Of a DNA stretch of 12,325 nucleotides, positions 1 through 6,367 are shown one piece after another (position 1 is the first letter of the stretch; every line of letters begins with the position of its first letter). Below the pieces are notes generated by a model. It was not told the DNA's origin. It did no database searches and saw only the letters and a program-made list of their open reading frames with translations. Made by a program: the position numbers and the translations under genes. The DNA comes from CAYMDS01 sp964576705 (GTDB lineage Bacteria; Patescibacteriota; Microgenomatia; Levybacterales; UBA12049): NCBI GenBank assembly GCA_964576705.1, contig CAZNVI010000033.1:1-12325 (forward strand), given 5' to 3'.

Positions 1-3
1 TTT

Positions 4-1203
4 ATGAAAATTGCCTTAGTTCATGATTACATTAAAGAATATGGTGGGGCGGAAAGAGTACTGGAAGCTTTATGCGAGCTTTATCCAGATGCGCCTATTT
101 ATACTTCGTTTTATCAAAAACATTCAATTGCTTATGAAAAATTTAAGCATCGGAAAATTATCACCTCCTGGGTTCATAAAATTCCCTTTTTCGCGACCAA
201 GCTCCATAGCCCATTGCGCTTTTTAGCTCCCTTGATATGGAATAGCTTCGATTTTTCTGAATATGACGTTGTGATCACTTCAGCATCGTGGTATATCACG
301 AAAGGGGTACTGGGGGGCAAAGGGCGTAGAGCAAAGGGCGTAGGGGAAGAGTCAAAGAGGAAAGGGACTATCGAAATATGCTATTGTCACACCCCACCGA
401 GGTGGCTTTATGGCTATAGCACGTCAATTGAGTGGCAGAAATTCTGGCCAGTAAGGCTTTACGGAATATTTATCGGCCATTTCATGCGTCAATACGATTA
501 TCATGCAGCTCAAAGAGTAGATTATTTTATAGCTAATTCGCAAGAGACGAAAAATAGAATAAAAAAGTTTTATAGAAGAGATGCTGAAGTTATATACCCA
601 CCAGTAGAATTACCAATATCAAATATCAAATATCAAATATCAAATAAAAAGCAGGATTACTATTTCATAGTATCCCGGTTGGTCGGGGGGAAGGGGTTGG
701 GTCTGGCTGTGGAGGCTGCAAATAAATTGGGGATTAAGTTAAAGATCGCAGGGGTCAGTTCTGGATATTCATCGGAATATAAAAATCTATCTGAAAAAGC
801 GAAAAATAATATCGACTTTCTGGGTCGGGTTTCTGATTCTGAGCTGGTAAAACTTTATTCCAATGCGAAAGCTTTCCTGGCCTTATCTACAGATGAGGAC
901 TTCGGGATTACACCTGTTGAGGCGATGTCTTGTGGCACACCGGTCATCGCATATTATGGCGGAGGATATAAAGAGACTGTGGTGGATGGAGATCCTTCGA
1001 CAAGCTCAGGACAAGCAACGGGTTTATTTTTTCATGAATCGACAGTTGAAGGTTTGATTGCTGCTATTAAAAAGTTTGAAATTCGTGAGCGTACGGAGAA
1101 ATTTGATCCCGAAAAGTGCCGCAGGCAGGCAGAAAAATTTTCAAAAAAGCGATTTAAAGAACGAATAGAGTCCTTTATTAAGCTTCGCGTTCCACAGCCA
1201 TAA
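4..1203 (+). CDS. GT4-family glycosyltransferase with repeat-derived insertions
   Basis: A cytoplasmic or membrane-associated GT-B glycosyltransferase that probably moves a sugar from a nucleotide-sugar donor onto a surface glycan; donor and acceptor cannot be read from sequence. The N-terminal Rossmann half begins MKIALVHDYIKEYGGAERV, with the GGAERV loop typical of GT4 enzymes. The C-terminal half has the EX7E motif (E298 to E306, in EDFGITPVEAMSCGTPVIA), the family's donor-binding signature. There is no signal peptide or clear membrane segment. The 399 residues slightly exceed the usual 360-380, and the excess is three low-complexity insertions encoded by repeats: about residues 104-121, 205-214 and 331-338. 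The last splits the usual VDG-TGLFF turn. ATG at 4 is chosen because the conserved N-terminus begins there; the upstream region lies outside the window. The stop is 22 nt before the next gene. Confidence 0.9.
   Translation: MKIALVHDYIKEYGGAERVLEALCELYPDAPIYTSFYQKHSIAYEKFKHRKIITSWVHKIPFFATKLHSPLRFLAPLIWNSFDFSEYDVVITSASWYITKGVLGGKGRRAKGVGEESKRKGTIEICYCHTPPRWLYGYSTSIEWQKFWPVRLYGIFIGHFMRQYDYHAAQRVDYFIANSQETKNRIKKFYRRDAEVIYPPVELPISNIKYQISNKKQDYYFIVSRLVGGKGLGLAVEAANKLGIKLKIAGVSSGYSSEYKNLSEKAKNNIDFLGRVSDSELVKLYSNAKAFLALSTDEDFGITPVEAMSCGTPVIAYYGGGYKETVVDGDPSTSSGQATGLFFHESTVEGLIAAIKKFEIRERTEKFDPEKCRRQAEKFSKKRFKERIESFIKLRVPQP
317..344 (+). repeat. 14-bp direct repeat inside the glycosyltransferase gene
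   Basis: Two adjacent 14-nt units, gcaaagggcgtaga and gcaaagggcgtagg, differ at one base. They encode part of a Gly/Lys/Arg-rich segment (GGKGRRAKGVGEESKRKG) that interrupts the GT4 N-terminal domain between the WYITKG strand and the ICYCHTPPRW segment. The composition differs from the surrounding gene, which suggests inserted repeat DNA tolerated as a surface loop. Confidence 0.7.
616..643 (+). repeat. Heptanucleotide tandem repeat, 4 units, in coding sequence
   Basis: Four uninterrupted copies of atatcaa sit inside the glycosyltransferase gene and encode the residues ISNIKYQISNK. The place is the linker between the two GT-B halves, just before the YYFIVSRLVGGKG strand. Because 7 is not a multiple of 3, gain or loss of one unit would shift the frame. 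Related TATCAAAT/ATTTGATA words recur after the helicase gene, near 12196-12212. Confidence 0.75.
994..1016 (+). repeat. Dispersed repeat-like insert encoding PSTSSGQA
   Basis: The word cttcgacaagctcaggac, with its flanks, encodes an eight-residue insert in the glycosyltransferase C-terminal domain, where family members usually read VDG followed directly by TGLFF. From general knowledge, cttcgacaagctcagg-type words are multi-copy dispersed repeats in many CPR genomes. Only this copy is visible here, so repeat status rests on that recollection plus the obvious interruption of a conserved motif. Confidence 0.6.
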
Positions 1204-1219
1204 GAAAATACCGTACAAT
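1190..1219 (+). promoter_or_regulatory. Candidate promoter for a leaderless message of the methyltransferase gene
   Basis: TACAAT at 1214-1219 matches the -10 consensus at 5 of 6 positions. It lies 6 nt before the ATG at 1226, so transcription would begin at or within a base or two of the start codon. The -35 is poor (TTCCAC at 1190-1195, 18-nt spacer). No Shine-Dalgarno sequence precedes the ATG, which agrees with leaderless translation. Confidence 0.4.
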
Positions 1220-1225
1220 AAATAT

Positions 1226-4129
1226 ATGATTGATGGCATGGCAGACGTAGAGGTATTAACAAAAAAAACCGATCAACCCGCAGTTAGTCCTACAGACTGG
1301 TTGCAGCAGGCAGCAGTAGATATCAAAGCCGCTGAGACTAGAAGTTTGGGTGAAATGACTGTCGGAGAAGCAGCTTTACACATTGCCGACCAGCTTACGG
1401 ATGGAAATATATATCAACTACTACCGCAATTTGACTCAATTCTAGATATTTACGAGCGTGATGTTACTGACAGTGTTCTAGAAGAACAATCGGGACAGAC
1501 CAGCGAAGCAATTGATGTATTAAGTTTTTCCGGGGCAATCGCTTCCCTTCTTGAAGGGTTAACTGAAGACGAAAAACACTATCTACCACAAAAGTACATC
1601 TCAAGACTGTATGGATTTGTATCTAGAAATCCTAAAAAAGGAATAATATCAAGTCAATATTTGCCGTTTTTATTACAGCTTGATGAACGGAATAGAAAAA
1701 GGGATCCATTCAGAAGTAATAAGCTTATTGATGCAGTAAAAGAAGATATTGTAAGTATGGTCGTTAATCCAGAGGATGAAACTGGTTCTGAAGTAGCAGG
1801 GTTAATGTTTAGCGAGCTTATGGTAAGTAGAGCAGTGCCACAAGATAAGCTTCAGGAAATATTTCTTTATGCTGCGATAAGAGCAAAAAGCTCTGAAGAA
1901 GCGGGTCGGGTCATAAGACTTTTGGCGTCAAGCTTCACAAGAGAGCAAATAGAAAAGATTTTCAAAGCTCATTCGCTTGATAGTCCAGATTTCCAAAATA
2001 CTGCCAGGAGCTTCTTATCTTTGATGGATGAAATATTGCCAGGTGACCTAGATAATGCTAGAAAGCAGGTCCATCCACTTTCTGACTCTGAGCTATTAGA
2101 AAATTTAGTTAAAGATTTGGATGCAGTTGATCTTTCAGAAGATATCAGAGGAGCATTTGATAAGTTAAAGCAAACAACAGGCGGATACATGCTGCTTAGG
2201 TGGTATCTGGATTTACGACAATATGCTGATTTGAGCTCATCAAAGATCAATGAGCACTTAAGTGAGCTCTCCGGTACTGAACAGATTGGTGTAAGAATTC
2301 GCACAAATGCCATTTCTCAAGTAGAAGATCTACTTAAGGCGAGTCTAGAAATAGAAGAAAAAGGTAGCGCAGTGGTTAATGTTTATGGTAGTAGAAAAAT
2401 ATTATATTCCAGAGTCGAGACAGAAATGCAATTAGCGCAAATTTATAAAGATCTTACTTTATTAGCCGAGGATGACCAAATGTCTGTGGAAGATAAAATG
2501 GGCATAGCAGACCGCTTTTTACACAATAGAGAATCCGTAGAAGATATAGGAGAAGCTCAGCCAAAAACTTTAATTTTTACCAGCAGAGACAAGGGTACAT
2601 TCGTGGCACGACTTACTGTCGATGGTTTGATAACTGCTGAAGGAGCAATACCTGATTATTACGGAGACGATAAACCGTTTGAATCAAGCAATGTAGCGAA
2701 GGCAGAGTTGCCTTATTTCTTAGATACATATGGGATCATCAGAGGGGGTAAAAGTAATAGATTTAGAGACCCAGAACCTGATTCTGTTCGGCCTGACATC
2801 ATCATCATCGAAGTGCCTACTCCGCAGCATTTGAGTATAGGGGATAGAAAAACCTTTTTAAGCCTGCTTGATGATTATTATAGTGATTTTGATGAAATTG
2901 ACAGGCCAATTGTGATTTTGCACTGCGACGGGTTTGAGCCTCAGCTGCAATTTAAACGTGATTATCAAGGGTTTCTTTTTAGCTCCAGCATGGAGGAGCT
3001 GCGGAATTTAAACGGACTTGCTAGGGAGATGATCGCCCAAAGAACTAAAGGCTCTGAGTTTAAGCCGGAAGGCTTAGCTCTTCTTCAAGAGGCGCAATAT
3101 GATGCATCCTTTGATCTTCGGGAGTGGGAACATAAAACAGCAGATACATACGAATCATTAAATCGTATACTTGATCGTATTCAGGCCCGAAACAGGTTAT
3201 TTGCCGAATCTTCGAGAAAAAGAAACCCTAGGCATGGTGAATTTGAGGATGGCTGGATGTCAGAAATTACTCAAAGTAGACCAATCTCCACAATACTCGA
3301 CTTAGGTACGGGTGAAGCTAGAATTTCCGGGATGTTGGCTAGATTGGGATACAACGTAATGGGTCTTGATTTAAGTGAAACAATGCTTTCGCAAGCACAG
3401 GCCAGATTTAAAGAAGAAGGTGAGGGGTTAAGGGGCGAGAAAGATGATCCGATGCTTTCATATAACGCCCTTTTACGTTTAAACGAAGAAGGATTACTCC
3501 CTCGAGATCCCATCACAGATGATGCTGAAGCAGCGAAGCATTTAATAACTACGAAAGGAGACTTTTTCCATTTATTTAGAGATGTAAATAATGCTGTAAA
3601 AGAATGGCATAAGAGATGTCCAGGTGTGGACAGGGATGAATTTTTCGCAGTTTCACCGTACGATGAATACGCATTCAGATCGCATCCAGAAGATATGTTT
3701 TTAGATGCAGGGTTTGATATGGCGCTTTTCAACTGGCATACTTTCTGTGAAATAGGTGATCCATCAAACCAGAGAGAAGTACTGTCTCAGGTTTTAAATG
3801 TTTTGGAACGAGGCGGGGAGCTGGTAATCGAGATACCTGACCGAATGATTGAGCCTTATTATTCAAGGTTGGTGGATTATCATAATAAGCATCCGGATTT
3901 GCCATTTGGTACTCTTCAAGACGAAAAACCGGATGGCGATGGAATGTATTCTGCCCGTTATTTTCCCGGGAAAGAAGAGCTGGTACTGCTCCTTAAGTCA
4001 GTAGGATTTGAATGCGATATCGATAAAGACGTTCAAACCTATTTCATAGAAGAAATTGACCCTGAGTCTGGTAAAAGAAGAATGGCTTTAAAAGAGCTTT
4101 TTATTACTGCCAGAAAGCCCACGAGGTAA
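1226..4129 (+). CDS. Large protein with C-terminal SAM-dependent methyltransferase domain
   Basis: A 967-residue soluble protein of unrecognised overall family. Residues 1 to about 440 look almost entirely alpha-helical, acidic and repeat-like, possibly an alpha-solenoid. About 447-660 is a mixed alpha/beta region (KTLIFTSRDKGTFVARL, PDIIIIEVPTP, PIVILHCDGF) that I cannot name. About 685-965 is a class I methyltransferase fold: motif I ILDLGTGEAR at 690-699, the acidic end of strand 2 in GLDLSETML about 25 residues on, motif IV FDMALFNWHTF near 830, and LERGGELVIEIPD at 860-872. About 100 residues are inserted between strand 2 and motif IV, longer than usual and possibly a substrate cap. The methyl acceptor is unknown. 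No signal peptide or membrane segment is seen. The start is ATG 1226, set by the overlapping -10; ATG 1238 is an alternative. It converges on the regulator gene with 3 nt between stops. Confidence 0.85.
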   Translation: MIDGMADVEVLTKKTDQPAVSPTDWLQQAAVDIKAAETRSLGEMTVGEAALHIADQLTDGNIYQLLPQFDSILDIYERDVTDSVLEEQSGQTSEAIDVLSFSGAIASLLEGLTEDEKHYLPQKYISRLYGFVSRNPKKGIISSQYLPFLLQLDERNRKRDPFRSNKLIDAVKEDIVSMVVNPEDETGSEVAGLMFSELMVSRAVPQDKLQEIFLYAAIRAKSSEEAGRVIRLLASSFTREQIEKIFKAHSLDSPDFQNTARSFLSLMDEILPGDLDNARKQVHPLSDSELLENLVKDLDAVDLSEDIRGAFDKLKQTTGGYMLLRWYLDLRQYADLSSSKINEHLSELSGTEQIGVRIRTNAISQVEDLLKASLEIEEKGSAVVNVYGSRKILYSRVETEMQLAQIYKDLTLLAEDDQMSVEDKMGIADRFLHNRESVEDIGEAQPKTLIFTSRDKGTFVARLTVDGLITAEGAIPDYYGDDKPFESSNVAKAELPYFLDTYGIIRGGKSNRFRDPEPDSVRPDIIIIEVPTPQHLSIGDRKTFLSLLDDYYSDFDEIDRPIVILHCDGFEPQLQFKRDYQGFLFSSSMEELRNLNGLAREMIAQRTKGSEFKPEGLALLQEAQYDASFDLREWEHKTADTYESLNRILDRIQARNRLFAESSRKRNPRHGEFEDGWMSEITQSRPISTILDLGTGEARISGMLARLGYNVMGLDLSETMLSQAQARFKEEGEGLRGEKDDPMLSYNALLRLNEEGLLPRDPITDDAEAAKHLITTKGDFFHLFRDVNNAVKEWHKRCPGVDRDEFFAVSPYDEYAFRSHPEDMFLDAGFDMALFNWHTFCEIGDPSNQREVLSQVLNVLERGGELVIEIPDRMIEPYYSRLVDYHNKHPDLPFGTLQDEKPDGDGMYSARYFPGKEELVLLLKSVGFECDIDKDVQTYFIEEIDPESGKRRMALKELFITARKPTR

Positions 4130-4132
4130 TTT

Positions 4133-4909
4133 TCATTTCGTAAGGAATTCGTTGAGTCTTTCAGCTTCTTTCCAGGCTAGTTCAAAGATCGCCCTTTCGG
4201 TATCAGCAATCATTTTATTTTCTACAATTGTAGCCATAAGGGTTCCTTCTCGGCGTGAGAAAAAAACGACCTTATTTCCTACGATGTTTTTTTCAATGTT
4301 TATAGGGAATTTTTCAAGCGGAACCAGTCTTGTTTGTCTCAGCTCCTCAGCATCTCTTTTTTTATATTCAATCCCAGCTTTGTTATTAGGTGTAATCGAG
4401 CGAACGTATATTTTGTCGCGTTTGCGAATAGCATAATATCGGCTCCAGAATTTATCCATAGCCTTATCAATCTCCTCATCTGCGTAAACATAAGCCAGGA
4501 TCTCCTGTTTTTCGGACAAAACCTCAAGGTTAGCTTTTTTGATTCCCTCAATCCCTTCATACATCCGGATTACAGGTTTTTGGATTGAAAGCGTATATGC
4601 AGAGGTGAGAGAAGGTAGGATAGCTTGGATGTCTGAGCGGGTTTTCTCAAGCGTGGAGTAGTAAGAGTCAGCTAAATCTAAAAGCTTGGCAGGGGAGGTA
4701 GGCTGAAAGTGAATTTTTTTATTCTTATCTTTACTCGTTAATAGACCCTTTTTCTCAAGGGAGTAGAGCGCTTTATAGGCTGTCGAGCGCTTTAACTTAG
4801 TTTCGGATAGTATGTCCGCAATAGAAGCCTCACCCAGCCTAATAAGAGCGTCATATAAATTAGCTTCAGTAATGGTCATTCCGATGGATTGTAGAGATGG
4901 AAGTGACAT
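4133..4909 (-). CDS. TrmB-like winged-helix transcriptional regulator
   Basis: A 258-residue DNA-binding regulator. Residues 1-75 form a TrmB/MarR-type winged helix: MTITEANLYDALIRLGEASI, a recognition helix around LKRSTAYKALYSLEKKGLL, and the wing KDKNKKIHFQP. A short helix (LDLADSYYSTLEKTRSDI) then links to a C-terminal effector or dimer domain starting VIRMYEGIEGIKKA, a phrase typical of TrmB-like proteins. The reading frame stays open to a TTG at 4942, but those codons lie within the promoter, so I place the start at ATG 4909, which opens MSLPSLQSIGM. It is transcribed away from the structured RNA, with a perfect dyad in between, so autoregulation and control of the RNA are plausible inferences. 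The ligand is unknown; TrmB proteins often sense sugars, but many CPR homologues are uncharacterised. Confidence 0.88.
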   Translation of the reverse strand: MSLPSLQSIGMTITEANLYDALIRLGEASIADILSETKLKRSTAYKALYSLEKKGLLTSKDKNKKIHFQPTSPAKLLDLADSYYSTLEKTRSDIQAILPSLTSAYTLSIQKPVIRMYEGIEGIKKANLEVLSEKQEILAYVYADEEIDKAMDKFWSRYYAIRKRDKIYVRSITPNNKAGIEYKKRDAEELRQTRLVPLEKFPINIEKNIVGNKVVFFSRREGTLMATIVENKMIADTERAIFELAWKEAERLNEFLTK

Positions 4910-4920
4910 ATTTCTAAATA

Positions 4921-4949
4921 ATTCTATCATGTAAGCATGCAAATGTCAA
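4921..4949 (-). promoter_or_regulatory. Sigma-70 promoter of the TrmB-like regulator
   Basis: Reading the minus strand, TTGACA (4949-4944), a 17-nt spacer, then TAGAAT (4926-4921). The expected transcript start is near 4914, leaving only about 4-6 nt before ATG 4909. This excludes the upstream TTG/ATG codons at 4942 and 4930 and suggests a nearly leaderless message. Confidence 0.78.
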
Positions 4950-4994
4950 GCATTTTGTCGCTTATAGGTAACAAAATTATTAAATACGCAAGAT

Positions 4995-5016
4995 TTAAGG
5001 CTATTTCTGGCCTTAA
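4995..5016. promoter_or_regulatory. Dyad between divergent promoters, candidate operator
   Basis: TTAAGGC (4995-5001) and GCCTTAA (5010-5016) form a perfect 7-bp inverted repeat with an 8-nt centre. It lies between the regulator's promoter (4921-4949) and the RNA promoter (5056-5084), about 40-45 nt from each -35. A weaker AATATT dyad follows (5015-5020 and 5031-5036). The position suits an operator for the adjacent winged-helix protein, but binding is inference. Confidence 0.35.
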
Positions 5017-5055
5017 TATTTATAACCAAAAATATTTACAAGTTGTCCCCTGGTG

Positions 5056-5084
5056 TTGACAGAGGTCCTATAGCACGATATACT
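5056..5084 (+). promoter_or_regulatory. Consensus sigma-70 promoter of the structured RNA
   Basis: TTGACA at 5056-5061 (6 of 6), a 17-nt spacer, then TATACT at 5079-5084 (5 of 6). This is the best promoter in the window. The expected start is near 5090-5093. No credible reading frame begins downstream for about 1.38 kb, so its immediate product is RNA. Confidence 0.8.
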
Positions 5085-5226
5085 ATGGGCCATAAGCTTG
5101 AATAATCGAATATCGATACGAAAGCTCTGAACCTTTAAAATTTAATATAAATTACTTTACTAGCTTCGAACGTACCACTGTCCGGTGCATTCTATAAAGA
5201 GCAGTAAAGATAGATAAGCATATTGT

Positions 5227-5281
5227 AGCTTCGAGAAGAGGACAGACATCAAAGATGTAGCCTCGGACCGAAGCTTTTTTT
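5227..5281 (+). terminator. Terminator-like helix with U-tract in module A
   Basis: AGCTTCG (5227-5233) pairs with CGAAGCT (5269-5275) around a nested GAGG/CCTC stem and an ACATC/GATGT stem with an AAA loop. Seven T residues follow (5275-5281). It resembles an intrinsic terminator that would release an RNA of about 190 nt. However, the same helix precedes the conserved core in module B, so it may be an internal structural arm or an attenuator instead. Confidence 0.45.
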
Positions 5282-5390
5282 GTTTTTGCTATGCAAAAAC
5301 ACCCTCCAGCAAGCGCTCCTTGAGCCGCGCTGCGAATAGTAGGTAAGGCGAAAGGTAAGCTGTGGATGGGTATGGCACGTAAGTCATTGG
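5269..5390 (+). repeat. RNA module, copy A
   Basis: First copy of a repeated RNA module: the 3' arm of the U-tract helix, a GTTTTTGC/GCAAAAAC hairpin (5282-5300), then a 71-nt core (5301-5371) bounded by ACCC and GGGT. Inside the core are a GCTC-ctt-GAGC stem and a hairpin CTGC-gaata-GTAG (5330-5342), followed by the near-invariant aaggcgaaaggtaagctg. By hand count the core is about 87% identical to copy B at 6268-6338. Confidence 0.75.
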
Positions 5391-5579
5391 AACTTTGCTC
5401 GTTTGTTAGCAAAATTCCGTTGATTTTCGAATTAACGGTATCGTTTTTGAAGCTAATTTATCGTTTGGGCAATCCCGACTTAGTCGGGGGATATGGAGCT
5501 CAAAAAGATGGAAAAGTGAATAAAACACCTTTGACAAGTTCTCGCTTTGCTTTTTACCTGTCCCGGTGAAAACCGAGAA

Positions 5580-5682
5580 GGCAGAAGTAGGTGGGAAGGG
5601 GGGTTTGGTCATTAGACACTAGTCATTAGCTTTTAGCCAATGACAAAAGTCCAAAGGTTATTGACCAATTTCGCTTCCTGCC
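5580..5682 (+). other. Nested RNA helix arm, copy A
   Basis: GGCAGAAG (5580-5587) can pair with CTTCCTGCC (5674-5682, one bulge). Inside it TTGGTCA (5605-5611) pairs with TGACCAA (5662-5668), and GTCATTAGC (5622-5630) pairs with GCCAATGAC (5636-5644) with a single A-C mismatch. The 5678-5691 segment can alternatively form a local CTGCC-tttt-GGCAG hairpin. The order of the two inner stems matches the arm at 6075-6172. Confidence 0.55.
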
Positions 5683-6074
5683 TTTTGGCAGATAGCACAT
5701 TTAATAATTGAATTTGGAATCAAGAAGAAGGCTAAAACACCCGTTAAGGGTACGCGTTTTAACCCTTTTTCCCTTGTTTGGGCAATCTTTGCTTCTCCGC
5801 CTAATAGCGGATTGCGAAGTTTTAGATAGCCACAAACAAAAGCCAACTTTATAGATGAAAATAGCTTCTGCAAGCTTTATTTAGATTCTGCTGTTCAGTA
5901 TCTAATGCAATAGCGCTTAAAAGAAGACTTTTTGAATATATAAAGTATACAATCCATTTGCCTGGGTTTACTTGGGTTTTAACTCAAGATAGCCTTGCTT
6001 TACTTTTCTGTCCAGAAGCCAGAATGGCTTCTCAGTACGTTTAAAACGGCTGTTATTTAAAGAAGGTAAAGGAG

Positions 6075-6172
6075 ACAAATGGGAAAGGGTAGTAGTCGAT
6101 AGTCTTTAGTCGTTAGGTCTTAGCCAGCGACAAGAGACAAATGACCAGCGACTAACACCGTTTCCTGTTTGT
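6075..6172 (+). other. Nested RNA helix arm, copy B (very long helix)
   Basis: ACAAATGGGAAA (6075-6086) pairs at all 12 positions (two wobbles) with TTTCCTGTTTGT (6161-6172). The stem continues with GGT/ACC and TAGTCG (6093-6098) with CGACTA (6149-6154), giving 21 pairs in 24 positions. The tip is GTCGTTAG (6109-6116) with CCAGCGAC (6124-6131), which keeps the A-C mismatch of the matching tip in copy A. A helix this long is unlikely by chance. Confidence 0.65.
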
Positions 6173-6190
6173 TTATCTGCAAATCGCATT

Positions 6191-6246
6191 AAGGCTTTGA
6201 GAGGGAACTGAATCTACTTGAGTCATGTACTGATCGAAGCCTTTTT
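6191..6246 (+). terminator. Terminator-like helix with U-tract in module B
   Basis: AAGGCTTTG (6191-6199) pairs with CGAAGCCTT (6235-6243) over nine pairs, one a wobble, and ends in a T5 run (6242-6246). It is the counterpart of the helix at 5227-5275, with an A-T pair replaced by G-C. The T-run is short, so termination is less likely than in copy A; an internal RNA arm fits equally well. Confidence 0.35.
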
Positions 6247-6357
6247 GGTTTTCACTACGTAAAAACCACCCTCCAGCAAGCGCTCCTCGAGCCGTGTACG
6301 AATAGTACAAGAAGGCGAAAGGTAAGCTGCGGATGGGTTTGTGCGTAACTAGATCGT
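6235..6357 (+). repeat. RNA module, copy B
   Basis: Second copy of the module: hairpin GGTTTTCAC/GTAAAAACC (6247-6267), then the 71-nt ACCC-to-GGGT core (6268-6338) with hairpin TGTAC-gaata-GTACA (6295-6309) and the shared aaggcgaaaggtaagctg. It is followed by a TTGTGC/GCACAA hairpin (6339-6344 with 6361-6366). It lies 967 nt downstream of copy A, at the 3' end of the non-coding region. Confidence 0.75.
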
Positions 6358-6367
6358 TAGGCACAAG

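Noticed and set aside
616..643. CRISPR-like array
   Set aside because: The units are 7 nt, contiguous and without spacers, so this is a simple tandem repeat.
1969..2313. 114-aa minus-strand frame inside the 967-aa gene
   Set aside because: Antisense shadow without independent signals.
3271..3732. 153-aa minus-strand frame inside the methyltransferase gene
   Set aside because: Serine- and proline-rich antisense shadow of a clearly coding frame with recognisable motifs.
4910..4942. Longer regulator start at TTG 4942 or ATG 4930
   Set aside because: These codons lie within the TTGACA-17-TAGAAT promoter, upstream of the expected transcript start.
5152..5412. Minus-strand 86-aa frame over RNA module A
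   Set aside because: It resembles the minus-strand frame over module B (both read GALAGG) only because the RNA core is duplicated. The changes preserve RNA pairs, and balancing indels scramble the protein between the matching parts.
5366..5569. Plus-strand 67-aa frame within the RNA region
   Set aside because: It crosses several strong hairpins, is low in normal protein character and has no counterpart in copy B.
6173..6364. Minus-strand 63-aa frame over RNA module B
   Set aside because: Same reasoning as for copy A; no promoter or plausible start is seen, and stems explain the conservation.
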